Shown here: positions 6,321 through 12,542 of the stretch, in pieces
Position numbering within the stretch: position 1 is the first letter of the stretch
Layout: each line of letters opens with the position of its first letter
Source: Firmicutes bacterium UBA6811
GTDB lineage: Bacteria; Bacillota; SHA-98; UBA4971
Assembly (NCBI GenBank): GCA_002452295.1
Contig: DKEX01000072.1
Location: 1-12,555 of the forward strand
Length of the DNA: 12,555 nucleotides
Reading direction: 5' to 3'
Made by a program: the position numbers and the translations under genes
Notes under the pieces: model-generated
Told to the model about the DNA's origin: nothing
Database searches by the model: none
The model's input: only the letters and a program-made list of their open reading frames with translations

Positions 6321-7967
6321 TCAGTAGGCGTTGCTCGGCGGCTGGCGGTGGGCGGCGCCAGACAGCCAGCAGCGGGTTGTTCTACCCCGGGGCTCCCCCA
6401 CGATGAGGGAATTGAGATCACCCAGAAAGTCGGGGTATGAGACCGAGACGCAGTCCCACTCCTCCACCACCGTCGTCCCGCTTGCCACAAGCCCCGCCAC
6501 GGCAAGCGCCATGGCCATGCGGTGGTCACCGCGGGCCGACACCCGCGTGCCGCGTAGAGGCGAAGGCTGGATGCGAAGGGAGTCCCCGTCCTGCTCGACG
6601 CGCGCCCCCATTCTTGAGAGCTCCTCAATTGTGGCAGCGACCCTGTCGGTCTCCTTGACTCTGAGTTCACCTATGCCGTGGATCGACGAGGGAGTGCTCG
6701 CCGTGCAGGCCATGACGGCAAAGATCGGGACCTCGTCGATCATCGAGGGAACGGCCTCGGGCGGGATGTGCACGCCCACAAGGTTGCTGTGCTCGACGTG
6801 GATGTCTGCAACGGGCTCAGGCCCGTTGCACTCCACGTGCTCGATGCTGACCTGTGCGCCCATGCCAGCAAGGACGCGCACGAATTCCAGGCGCGTCGGG
6901 TTCGCCGAAACGCGCACAGCGGTCGCTTTCGATCCTGGGAGCGCTGCGGCGGCCGCGAGCAAGAATGCAGCAGACGACAGGTCGCCAGGGATGACGAGCC
7001 TGAATGGCCGAGGAGCCTGCCCGCCGTCCACGGAGATCTCGGGGGCGACGCCACCGCCTGCGACGTCTGCAGCCCATGGCAGGCACGCACGGGGTGGGTC
7101 TGGCGAGCACATACCCGGGAAGCTTGCAGCGCCGGCGCCCGGGAGGCGCTTCTTCACGCGGACCCCTGCAAACTCCAGCAGCCGCTCGGTGTGGTCGCGG
7201 GACGGCGCAGGCTCAACCACGGTCGTCGTGCCATCCGTGTAAAGCCCTGCAAGCAGGATGCACGATTTCACCTGCGCGCTCGCCACTGGCAGGACGTGCC
7301 TCCGGGCGAGCAGGCCCGTGCCCCCGAAGCCCCTGATGACAAGCGGGGCCAGCGCACCGCCTGCCCGGCCGTCCACCATTGCCCCCATCACCCGCAGGGG
7401 ACCGGTTATCCTTCCCATGGGCCGTCGCCTGAGGGACGCATCCCCGGTCAGGACGAAAAGGCCGTTTTGACCTGCAAGGATCCCTGCGAGAAGCCTCATC
7501 GTCGTGCCCGAGTTGCCGGCATCGAGCACGTTCTCGGGCTCTTGCAGGCCGCATAGGCCACGCCCAGAGACGACGAGGGAGTCCACCTTCTCTCGCACGC
7601 CGACCCCGAGCGCCTGCAGGCATCTCAGCGTGGAGGCGCAATCCTGGCTGCGGGGGTAATTGCAGATGATCGAATCGCCTTCGCAGATGGCGGCCAGCAT
7701 AGCAGCCCGATGGGCTATGGACTTGTCTCCCGGGGGCTCAAAGCTTCCGCGGAGCGTGGCACCGCCCGTTATCCACAGCTCTGGCTGCGATCCTGTTGCG
7801 CTGCCCCCTTTGGGACACACCTCCAGGTGCGTACCCGGATGCCTTCCCGGCTGAGCCCCTATGCTCGCCTCTATGCTAGTATTTACGCCTGTCCCCGCGC
7901 CCGCACCCGCTCCTACGCGCTCCTGTTGGAGCGGGACCCTCAGTGCATCGGGCTTGCCCACGCGCAC
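6321..7967 (-). CDS. aroA: 3-phosphoshikimate 1-carboxyvinyltransferase (EPSP synthase)
   Basis: Transfers enolpyruvyl from PEP to shikimate-3-phosphate, step six of the pathway and the glyphosate target. The 548 residues exceed the usual 430 or so. Residues 1-62 are a Gly/Ala-rich extension; the enzyme begins near 63. Landmarks: PGDKSIAHRA 79-88, LDAGNSGTTMRLLAG 148-162, SLRRRPMGRI 178-187, SAQVKSCILLAGL 230-242, SRDHTERLLE 256-265, GDLSSAAFLLAAA 328-340, MIDEVPIFAVMA 409-420, ELRVKETDR 434-442 and DHRMAMALAVAGL 481-493. NSGTTMR and RDHTE resemble the Bacillus-like class II enzymes, often less glyphosate-sensitive. About 25 extra residues sit near 280-310, and a 25-residue tail follows the conserved end. 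GTG at 7967 (or GTG at 7961) follows a GGGAGG site and overlaps the end of tyrA by 22-28 bases. Confidence 0.95.
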   Translation of the reverse strand: MRVGKPDALRVPLQQERVGAGAGAGTGVNTSIEASIGAQPGRHPGTHLEVCPKGGSATGSQPELWITGGATLRGSFEPPGDKSIAHRAAMLAAICEGDSIICNYPRSQDCASTLRCLQALGVGVREKVDSLVVSGRGLCGLQEPENVLDAGNSGTTMRLLAGILAGQNGLFVLTGDASLRRRPMGRITGPLRVMGAMVDGRAGGALAPLVIRGFGGTGLLARRHVLPVASAQVKSCILLAGLYTDGTTTVVEPAPSRDHTERLLEFAGVRVKKRLPGAGAASFPGMCSPDPPRACLPWAADVAGGGVAPEISVDGGQAPRPFRLVIPGDLSSAAFLLAAAAALPGSKATAVRVSANPTRLEFVRVLAGMGAQVSIEHVECNGPEPVADIHVEHSNLVGVHIPPEAVPSMIDEVPIFAVMACTASTPSSIHGIGELRVKETDRVAATIEELSRMGARVEQDGDSLRIQPSPLRGTRVSARGDHRMAMALAVAGLVASGTTVVEEWDCVSVSYPDFLGDLNSLIVGEPRGRTTRCWLSGAAHRQPPSNAY

Positions 7968-9061
7968 GCGCCTCCCTTCCGGGCAGCCTCTCCGCGATCT
8001 TGCGCTCTGCCCGCCAGCCTCTCTCGGTCAAGCCAGGCCTGCCGACTCGCACGGGCCTGCGAGAGAAAGTCCCGAACCGCCCCTGGCCCAGATGTGTCCG
8101 CACCCCGGAGCGCTTCTGCGATGAGCCGTCGGACTTCGTCCAGCTCGCACTGGAACTCACCCAGAGCGTCGAGGACCCGCGCAGCGTTCGCCACCAGCAT
8201 CCCGGCGCCCATCTCAGGGTTGCCGGACGCGACTCGAGTTGTGTCGCGGAAGCCCCCAGATGCCAGGTCCCATATAGACGGCTGGATCGCTGCCCGTTTC
8301 CCGGCGACCTGAGCCAGGCATGCTGCGACAACAAGTGGCAGGTGGCTCGTCGCTGCTACCACGCCGTCATGGTCGTCGGGGTCCACAACCTGTGGGACTG
8401 CCCCGGCTGCCTCGCAGGCTCCCTTGACCGCCTGAACGGCGCAGTCATCTGCCCATTCAGCCGGGGTAAGTACGTAATGGCATCCTCTCAGCAAACCCTC
8501 CGTAGCATGTTCGATGCCTTCGTGCTCGCTTCCGGCCATGGGATGGCCTCCCACGAACGGAACATCGGGCGCGAGGTGCTCCCGGGCGAGCAAGATCACA
8601 TAGCCTTTCGCGCCTCCCACATCTGTAACGACGGTCCTGGAAGCCGCTCCTTTACCATCACCTTCGCCCTTACCCTCGCTCCCGCTATCGGCTTCCCTGT
8701 CGTTCTTGCACCGCTCCGCGTGTTCGTGGCACCCCCGGGAGCCCCTCAGGTGGCGCCCGAGTTCTGCGAACACCAGGGGCATTGCGAAGAGCGGCGTCGC
8801 CACGACGACGAGGTCTGCCCCGGCTGCCCCGTCCAGCGATTTGGCGGCACGGTCTATCGCCCCAAGCGCGAGAGCGCGGTCCAGGCAGTGCGCCTCGATA
8901 TCGAACCCGTCCACGGTGTAACGCCCCGAGGCACGAAGCGCCATTCCAAGAGAGCCTCCGATGAGCCCGAGGCCGACCACGAATACTTTCGCCCTGCCAT
9001 TGTGTTCCGATCTTGCCGAGCCTGCCGAACTCGATGGCATTACACACATCATTCCTCTCAT
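7940..9061 (-). CDS. tyrA: Prephenate dehydrogenase
   Basis: NAD(P)-dependent oxidative decarboxylation of prephenate to 4-hydroxyphenylpyruvate, committing chorismate to tyrosine. With the ATG at 9061 the protein has 373 residues; the frame extends far upstream into aroF, but that ATG overlaps the aroF stop (ATGA) and precedes the fold. Rossmann motif VVGLGLIGGSLG 28-39, ADLVVVATP 82-90, TDVGGAKG 146-153, FVGGHPMAGSEHEG 169-182 with catalytic H173, HDGVVAATSHLPLVVA 231-246, and GGFRDTTRVASGNPEM 269-284. A hydrophilic Gly/Glu/Lys-rich insertion occupies about 107-142, where the family normally has a short turn. The usual SHLPH is SHLPL. No ACT domain is present; the Arg-rich C-terminus (about 335-373) is not conserved. 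Feedback sensing is therefore more likely in AroF. Confidence 0.94.
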   Translation of the reverse strand: MRGMMCVMPSSSAGSARSEHNGRAKVFVVGLGLIGGSLGMALRASGRYTVDGFDIEAHCLDRALALGAIDRAAKSLDGAAGADLVVVATPLFAMPLVFAELGRHLRGSRGCHEHAERCKNDREADSGSEGKGEGDGKGAASRTVVTDVGGAKGYVILLAREHLAPDVPFVGGHPMAGSEHEGIEHATEGLLRGCHYVLTPAEWADDCAVQAVKGACEAAGAVPQVVDPDDHDGVVAATSHLPLVVAACLAQVAGKRAAIQPSIWDLASGGFRDTTRVASGNPEMGAGMLVANAARVLDALGEFQCELDEVRRLIAEALRGADTSGPGAVRDFLSQARASRQAWLDRERLAGRAQDRGEAARKGGACAWASPMH

Positions 9062-10179
9062 TCTCCTTCTCCGGATGCCTTCCACAGGGTTCCTGCATCC
9101 CCGAGTTTGTCGGCATGCTCGGCCATACGGTCGCGGCTGGCTGTTGTCTTGCGCGCCCGCGGTGCGGCGATGCTGCGACTGACCGCCCTTGCTACCGGCT
9201 CCAGCCTGCTCATCATGTCTGCGAAGGCCTCCGGCTTCAGCGACTGCGGACCATCTGAGAGGGCTGATGCGGGATCGTCGTGCACCTCCACCATCAGCCC
9301 GTCCGCGCCGCACGCAACGGCTGCGAGAGTCATCGGTATGACCATGTCGGAGCGGCCGGTGGCATGGCTCGGGTCCACTATGACCGGGAGGTGGCTCAGT
9401 TTCTTGGCAACTGCCACCGCCGAAAGGTCCAGCGTGTTCCGGGTAGACGTCTCGAACGTCCTGATGCCCCTCTCGCACAGGATCACCTCCTGGTTGCCCG
9501 CCGAGAGGATATACTCGGCGGCCATCAGCCACTCTTCGACCGAGGACATCATCCCTCTTTTCAGGATCACAGGCTTCGGCTGGCGGCCGACCTCGTGAAG
9601 GAGGGCGTAGTTGAGCATGTTCCTTGACCCGATCTGCAAGACGTCTGCGTATGCAGCGACCAGTTCGACGTCCTGCGGCGACACGACCTCGGTGATCACC
9701 GGCAGACCAGTAAGTTCGCGCGCCTTCGCAAGGATGTGCAGGCCCGGCTCGCCGAGGCCCTGAAACGAGTATGGGGACGTGCGTGGCTTGAACGCTCCGC
9801 CCCGGAGCACGGCGGCGCCCGCGTGGGCGACGAAGGACGCTATCCGTAGCATCGACTCCTCGCTCTCGACTGCGCAGGGACCAGCGATCACCGGGACCTC
9901 CTCGCTTCCGAAGAGGACATCCCCTACTGGAATAGGACGGTGGGAGGGCATGAACTCCCTGCTTGCGAGCTTGAACGGCTGCAGGATGCGCACCACGCGC
10001 TCGACACCCGGCAAGAATGCGATGGTATCGGGGTCGAGCCTGCGGACGTCGCCGATGAGTCCGACTATCGTGCGTTCCTCTCCCCTGGAGATATGTAACT
10101 TTAAGCCTGCGTTTTCTACGAGCCGTACGACACCCTGGATCTCGTCCTCAGATGCATGCTGCCTCATGATGACTATCAT
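9058..10179 (-). CDS. aroF: 3-deoxy-7-phosphoheptulonate (DAHP) synthase, type I-beta with N-terminal regulatory domain
   Basis: First and usually rate-controlling step: PEP + erythrose-4-phosphate to DAHP. The 373-residue protein has two parts. Residues 1-70 (MIVIMRQHASEDEI onward) resemble the ferredoxin-like regulatory domain of the Thermotoga maritima enzyme, which binds tyrosine or phenylalanine. Residues 85-340 form the (beta/alpha)8 catalytic domain: VIAGPCAVES 97-106, LRGGAFKPRTSPYSFQGLGE 125-144, QIGSRNMLN 182-190, ILKRGM 205-210, ERGIRTFET 236-244, VDPSHATGRSD 268-278 and MVEVH 296-300. Predicted metal ligands are C102, H272, E298 and D309. The final 35 residues are a charged tail. 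ATG at 10179 is preferred because it overlaps the aroH stop (ATGA) and GGAGGAGG lies 7 bases upstream; the longer frame to 10335 is the overlap with aroH. The fused domain suggests feedback inhibition. Confidence 0.96.
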   Translation of the reverse strand: MIVIMRQHASEDEIQGVVRLVENAGLKLHISRGEERTIVGLIGDVRRLDPDTIAFLPGVERVVRILQPFKLASREFMPSHRPIPVGDVLFGSEEVPVIAGPCAVESEESMLRIASFVAHAGAAVLRGGAFKPRTSPYSFQGLGEPGLHILAKARELTGLPVITEVVSPQDVELVAAYADVLQIGSRNMLNYALLHEVGRQPKPVILKRGMMSSVEEWLMAAEYILSAGNQEVILCERGIRTFETSTRNTLDLSAVAVAKKLSHLPVIVDPSHATGRSDMVIPMTLAAVACGADGLMVEVHDDPASALSDGPQSLKPEAFADMMSRLEPVARAVSRSIAAPRARKTTASRDRMAEHADKLGDAGTLWKASGEGE

Positions 10180-10712
10180 GTGTCGACCTCCTCCAGAGCG
10201 GCGAGGGGCTGGGGTGCTCCATTGAGCGTTTCGTCCTCCCGCACAAAGTCCGGGCGAAGCGCGGCGGCCTCCCCGAGGTAAACGTGGGTTGGCCTGCACA
10301 TGGCCCGACGGAAGAGCCTGTCTCTTGTTGGGCATAGAGCCGGAACGCCGCTCAGAGCCGCCGCGCCGCGCCGACGGCCTCGTCTTCTCGGGCAGGCAGG
10401 GAACTCGCTAGGTTTCCTGCAGAGCAGCAGCACCCTTATGCATCTTGTAAGGGCGCCTTCCACCGGGATCTCCAGGGCGCACATCATGGGCACACTGTCC
10501 CATCCCATGGCTCTTGCTGCCGCGGCTGGGAATGCGGCGTTGACATCGGGCGTCACGGTGAAGAACGCGAAGATTATGGAGTCGGTGCGAAGACGGTTCC
10601 TGGCCGTGATGGCGCGAAGGAGCCTTATCGTTGCCTCATGCACGCTGTTCTTGCTGTTGGCAACCGGCGCCACCGCGCCTCTTACTGCAAAAATATCGCC
10701 GGTCAAAGTCAC
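10176..10712 (-). CDS. aroH: Chorismate mutase, AroH type
   Basis: Converts chorismate to prephenate. It belongs to the pseudo-alpha/beta-barrel AroH class of Bacillus subtilis, not the helical AroQ class. Landmarks: VRGA 10-13, HEATIRLLRAITARN 25-39, FTVTPDVNAAFPAAAARAMGW 51-71, VPMMCALEIPVEG 74-86, CIRV 91-94 and HVYLGEAAALRPDF 143-156. Active-site residues recalled for the B. subtilis enzyme (R7, C75, E78, R90, Y108, R116) map to R11, C78, E81, R93, Y145 and R153. Spacing agrees within one residue everywhere except R93 to Y145, which is 52 instead of 18, so there is a 34-residue Arg/Pro/Ala/Cys-rich insertion at about 100-140. The GTG start at 10712 has a GAGGAG site 11 bases upstream. First gene of the operon; it feeds TyrA directly. 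Confidence 0.92.
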   Translation of the reverse strand: MTLTGDIFAVRGAVAPVANSKNSVHEATIRLLRAITARNRLRTDSIIFAFFTVTPDVNAAFPAAAARAMGWDSVPMMCALEIPVEGALTRCIRVLLLCRKPSEFPACPRRRGRRRGAAALSGVPALCPTRDRLFRRAMCRPTHVYLGEAAALRPDFVREDETLNGAPQPLAALEEVDT

Positions 10713-10784
10713 TCGGTCACTCGCTCCTCTCGAACGAAGCAGAGCAGGGAAGGTGGGAGTAAGGGAAGCTAGTAAAGAAGAGGG

Positions 10785-10817
10785 AACACAAAAGGGCTAC
10801 CCCGCTAGGGGTAACCC
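10785..10817 (-). terminator. Rho-independent terminator in the aro leader
   Basis: On the minus strand GGGTTACCCC (10817-10808), a TAGC loop and GGGGTAGCCC (10803-10794) form an uninterrupted 10-bp stem with one G-U pair, followed by TTTTGTGTT. It lies 78 nt before the aroH start codon and points into the operon, so readthrough must be allowed for expression. It could only end the truncated gene at 11189 if that gene were transcribed across the intervening 370 nt; attenuation is the simpler reading. Confidence 0.75.
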
Positions 10818-10867
10818 TCCGCGCTAGCTTGACGCCGCCTATCGTTCATGCCAGAAGGAACTGGCAT
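10805..10867 (-). CDS. Possible 20-residue leader peptide ending in the terminator loop
   Basis: An ATG at 10867 opens 20 codons and a TAG at 10807-10805. The stop codon lies in the terminator loop and the last codons (GGT TAC CCC) form the terminator's 5' arm. The peptide reads MPVPSGMNDRR, then RQASAEGYP, with three consecutive Arg codons and one Tyr codon next to the end. The ribosome site is weak (AGGA only 3 bases upstream). A ribosome stalled at or finishing the ORF would prevent the hairpin. Tandem aromatic codons, the hallmark of classic attenuation, are absent, so this is tentative. Confidence 0.25.
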   Translation of the reverse strand: MPVPSGMNDRRRQASAEGYP

Positions 10868-10950
10868 CCGTCCTGCTGCCCGCTGACTTACCCGGCGTGC
10901 GCCAGCTGAAGCGTCTGCCGGACACGTGTGGCGACGCGTGATGAAGGCCC

Positions 10951-11060
10951 CTACCGTCCTACCGTCCTGCCGAACCCGTATGCAACTGTCACAGCTCTAC
11001 TGCATCCACGCCAGGCCCAACGAGCATTCCGACACTTGCTCTACCGTCGCATCTACCGTC
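10951..11060 (-). repeat. Four copies of an 8-bp repeat in the aro leader
   Basis: CTACCGTC (GACGGTAG in the transcript) occurs at 10951-10958, 10959-10966, 11041-11048 and 11053-11060: two pairs, one tandem and one with 4 bases between. All lie in the leader downstream of the candidate promoter. Exact 8-mers repeated four times in 110 bases are unlikely by chance and may mark a protein or RNA binding site. Confidence 0.6.
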
Positions 11061-11084
11061 CTACTTGCCTGGCTGTTGTTCAGA

Positions 11085-11113
11085 AGTATACCACCTGAAG
11101 ACGAGCTACGCAA
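11085..11113 (-). promoter_or_regulatory. Candidate promoter of the aro operon
   Basis: On the minus strand TTGCGT (11113-11108) and TATACT (11090-11085) are 17 bases apart. The -10 matches five of six consensus positions and the -35 three of six. Transcription would start near 11078, placing the repeats and terminator in the leader. It is the best -10/-35 pair I found between the truncated gene and aroH. Confidence 0.4.
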
Positions 11114-11188
11114 TACCTCCAGGGGCAATTTCGCGGTTTTCCTCAAGTAAGGTGTTGCGAATCCTCAAGGAGATACTGCGGCGAGATC

Positions 11189-11929
11189 TCATGGATGCGC
11201 CTCCTCGCGTGACGGTACCGCGTCCAGCAGCGTCAAACCCGACACCGCGGGGCTCGCTGATCCTCCGCTGCTTTCCACGGTAAATGAAGCAATCTTCTTC
11301 TGTGGGTTCGGATTCACGATGACCAACGCGTCGACGCCTATCTTTAACCCGTTCCGCGTGATTCCCCGCCAGGCCGGGTAGCGCAGCAGCGACTGGAGCA
11401 CTGGCTCCGTCCACGCGGCGATCTGGCGCTGGTACTCGAGCGGGGCGGCGAAGGTGCTTCCGTCCTCATACATTGCGACGTATCGGCCCACCGGCATACC
11501 CGCAGCAGGCGCAGCGCAGGCCGTGGTGTGGAGCACGGCCAGCGCCGCAGTTGAGGCGTTCAGCGGGATGGTCACCTGTTCAGGTAGCTCCCTGGCAATG
11601 CCGCGGTTCACCCGGGTCATCACGGCTCCTGTAGTATGGAACTTGAACGGGCCTACTCGGACGCGAGAATCCGTAGCGCTCGAAATAAGGGCGCTGAGGT
11701 CGTACTCTGGCCCCTTGCCGATCCAACCCGAGCCGTCAGGATCGTCCAGCGAGCGAGTGACAAAGGGCCGCAGGTCCACGAGTCGGCCTGATACCGGCTG
11801 GTAGGTTGCCGGTAACCAGGCATCGTGGTAGCGCGCGGCCGCGCTCTCATTGGGCTCCGCGAACGGCTCCGCATCGGGATTCCAGAAGGCGGCGGCCGCT
11901 CGGAGGTAGGCGATAGCCTGTTCCGCTGG
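11189..11929 (-). pseudogene. Truncated 3' end of a gene for a beta-sandwich, carbohydrate-associated domain protein
   Basis: An open frame of 246 codons with clear protein character runs from 11929 to the TGA at 11189, but an in-frame TAG (11932-11930) precedes it and the first possible start (GTG, 11779) lies 50 codons inside. The text before that GTG (NPDAEPFAEPNESAA, RYHDAWLPATYQP) is as protein-like as the rest. Segments such as VDLRPFVTRS, PEQVTIPLNASTAALAVLHTTA, VGRYVAMYEDGSTFAAPL and ALVIVNPNPQKKIASFTVES resemble, from memory, accessory domains of secreted glycoside hydrolases in Limnochordia- or Planctomycetes-like bacteria. That assignment is uncertain. The 5' part is gone, replaced by the right MNT-HEPN locus, so I read this as a remnant. 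A short functional protein from the GTG cannot be excluded. Confidence 0.6.
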
Positions 11930-11974
11930 CTATCTGCTGACCACTTCCGTGCTCGTATCCGTTCACGTCGCTTG

Positions 11975-12003
11975 TTGAAAGCACCGGGCGTTAACGCTAT
12001 CAT
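11975..12003 (+). promoter_or_regulatory. Candidate promoter of the right MNT-HEPN pair
   Basis: TTGAAA (11975-11980) and TATCAT (11998-12003) are separated by 17 bases, each matching five of six sigma-A consensus positions. They lie 49 bases before the MNT start at 12052, in an AT-richer stretch just outside the broken end of the minus-strand remnant. Confidence 0.5.
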
Positions 12004-12051
12004 AATGGCAGGATCTGGTGAGCCCCTTGGTCCATGAGGAGGGCGTTCGTC

Positions 12052-12390
12052 ATGGGCGATGGTCTGCGAGAAATGGAATTCCTGCAGGGACTCGTCAATC
12101 ACCTAAAGAGGCTATATCCCGGGAAGATCCGCCTGGTTCAACTATTCGGTTCCCGGGCGAGAGGAGACGCAACACCGGATTCAGACTACGATGTCTTGAT
12201 CGTGGTGCAGGATAGGTCGGCAATAGATAGGACGCGGATTTATGATTACGTCCCGGAAGTTAACCTCAGATACGGTATCGACTTGTCCCTGAAGATCTAC
12301 GGTGAAGATGAGTTCGAGCTTTTCAGGAGGACGGGGGTGCCGTTTATCAGGGAAGCCCTCAGAGAGGGGCATGCGCTGTGGAGCCGGTAG
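12052..12390 (+). CDS. Minimal nucleotidyltransferase (MNT), MntA-like antitoxin type
   Basis: A 112-residue protein with the full MNT motif: GS 33-34, ten residues, then D45-Y-D47 (FGSRARGDATPDSDYDVLIVV), and a third acidic residue D77 in YGIDLSLKIY 74-83. The catalytic triad for nucleotide transfer is therefore complete, unlike the left-hand MNT protein. The C-terminal helix ends REALREGHALWSR. ATG at 12052 is chosen because GAGGAGGG (12036-12043) lies 8 bases upstream; an in-frame ATG at 12034 has no site. Proteins of this size pair with HEPN toxins and modify or bind them. The HEPN frame begins 13 bases before this gene ends. GC is lower than in the aro operon. Confidence 0.87.
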   Translation: MGDGLREMEFLQGLVNHLKRLYPGKIRLVQLFGSRARGDATPDSDYDVLIVVQDRSAIDRTRIYDYVPEVNLRYGIDLSLKIYGEDEFELFRRTGVPFIREALREGHALWSR

Positions 12391-12542
12391 ATCGCATGCA
12401 TCTGGCAAAACACCGGCTGCGGATGGCCAGGGCAAAACTCGAGACCGCCGAATTGTTGTTGCGCGAATCTCGCTTTGCTGATGCCGCGTCGCGGGCATAT
12501 TACGCGCTTCTCCATGCTGCCAGGGCACTCCTTGCTAAGTGA
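12378..12542 (+). pseudogene. HEPN-domain protein, N-terminal part with early stop
   Basis: A GTG at 12378, with GAGGGG 8 bases upstream, opens a frame overlapping the MNT gene by 13 bases. The 54 residues are a recognisable HEPN start: helix LRMARAKLETAELLLRES at 14-31, then the conserved FADAASRAYYALLHAARALL at 33-52. This family normally runs to about 120-140 residues, with the R-x4-6-H motif in the later part, but a TGA (12540-12542) follows LLAK. The next codons (GGG TGC AAA AAT) could still be family-like, which would suggest a point nonsense mutation. Alternatively a new gene starts at the ATG at 12553, which has GAGGG 7 bases upstream. The window ends there, so break versus replacement cannot be settled. 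Confidence 0.65.

Larger units (their letters stand above)
10713..11078 (-). promoter_or_regulatory. Long structured 5' leader of the aro operon, probable attenuator
   Basis: About 365 nt separate the inferred transcription start from the aroH GTG. The leader holds four CTACCGTC repeats (plus-strand reading), a hairpin at 10911-10937 (8-bp stem with one bulged base), a 7-bp stem at 10848-10867, a 5-bp stem at 11022-11041, and a strong terminator at 10790-10817. A sequence at 10948-10953 is complementary to the terminator's 5' side at 10806-10811 and could act as an antiterminator. I do not see the T-box consensus (TGG-N-ACCGCG type) or closely spaced NAG triplets for TRAP. Promoter, structured leader and terminator before the first gene together imply transcription attenuation. 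The ligand or factor is unknown. Confidence 0.55.

Noticed and set aside
9062..9532. N-terminal extension of the tyrA frame to 9532
   Set aside because: It lies entirely within aroF in another frame and reads as Arg/Gly-rich shadow sequence; the ATGA overlap at 9058-9061 marks the real start.
7943..9598. Long plus-strand open frame (551 codons) opposite tyrA and aroF
   Set aside because: It is the mirror of well-conserved minus-strand enzymes in GC-rich DNA, has no family motifs and no sensible ribosome site.
10300..10827. Plus-strand frame of 175 codons opposite aroH and the leader
   Set aside because: It lies opposite the conserved chorismate mutase, and the hydrophobic stretch in it mirrors codons of AroH residues; no ribosome site.
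10951..11060. CRISPR-like array
   Set aside because: The repeats are only 8 bases long and unevenly spaced, and no cas genes are present.
10713..11078. T-box riboswitch or TRAP target in the aro leader
   Set aside because: No TGG-N-ACCGCG-like antiterminator sequence and no series of NAG triplets at 2-3 base spacing; the UAG-containing repeats are too far apart.
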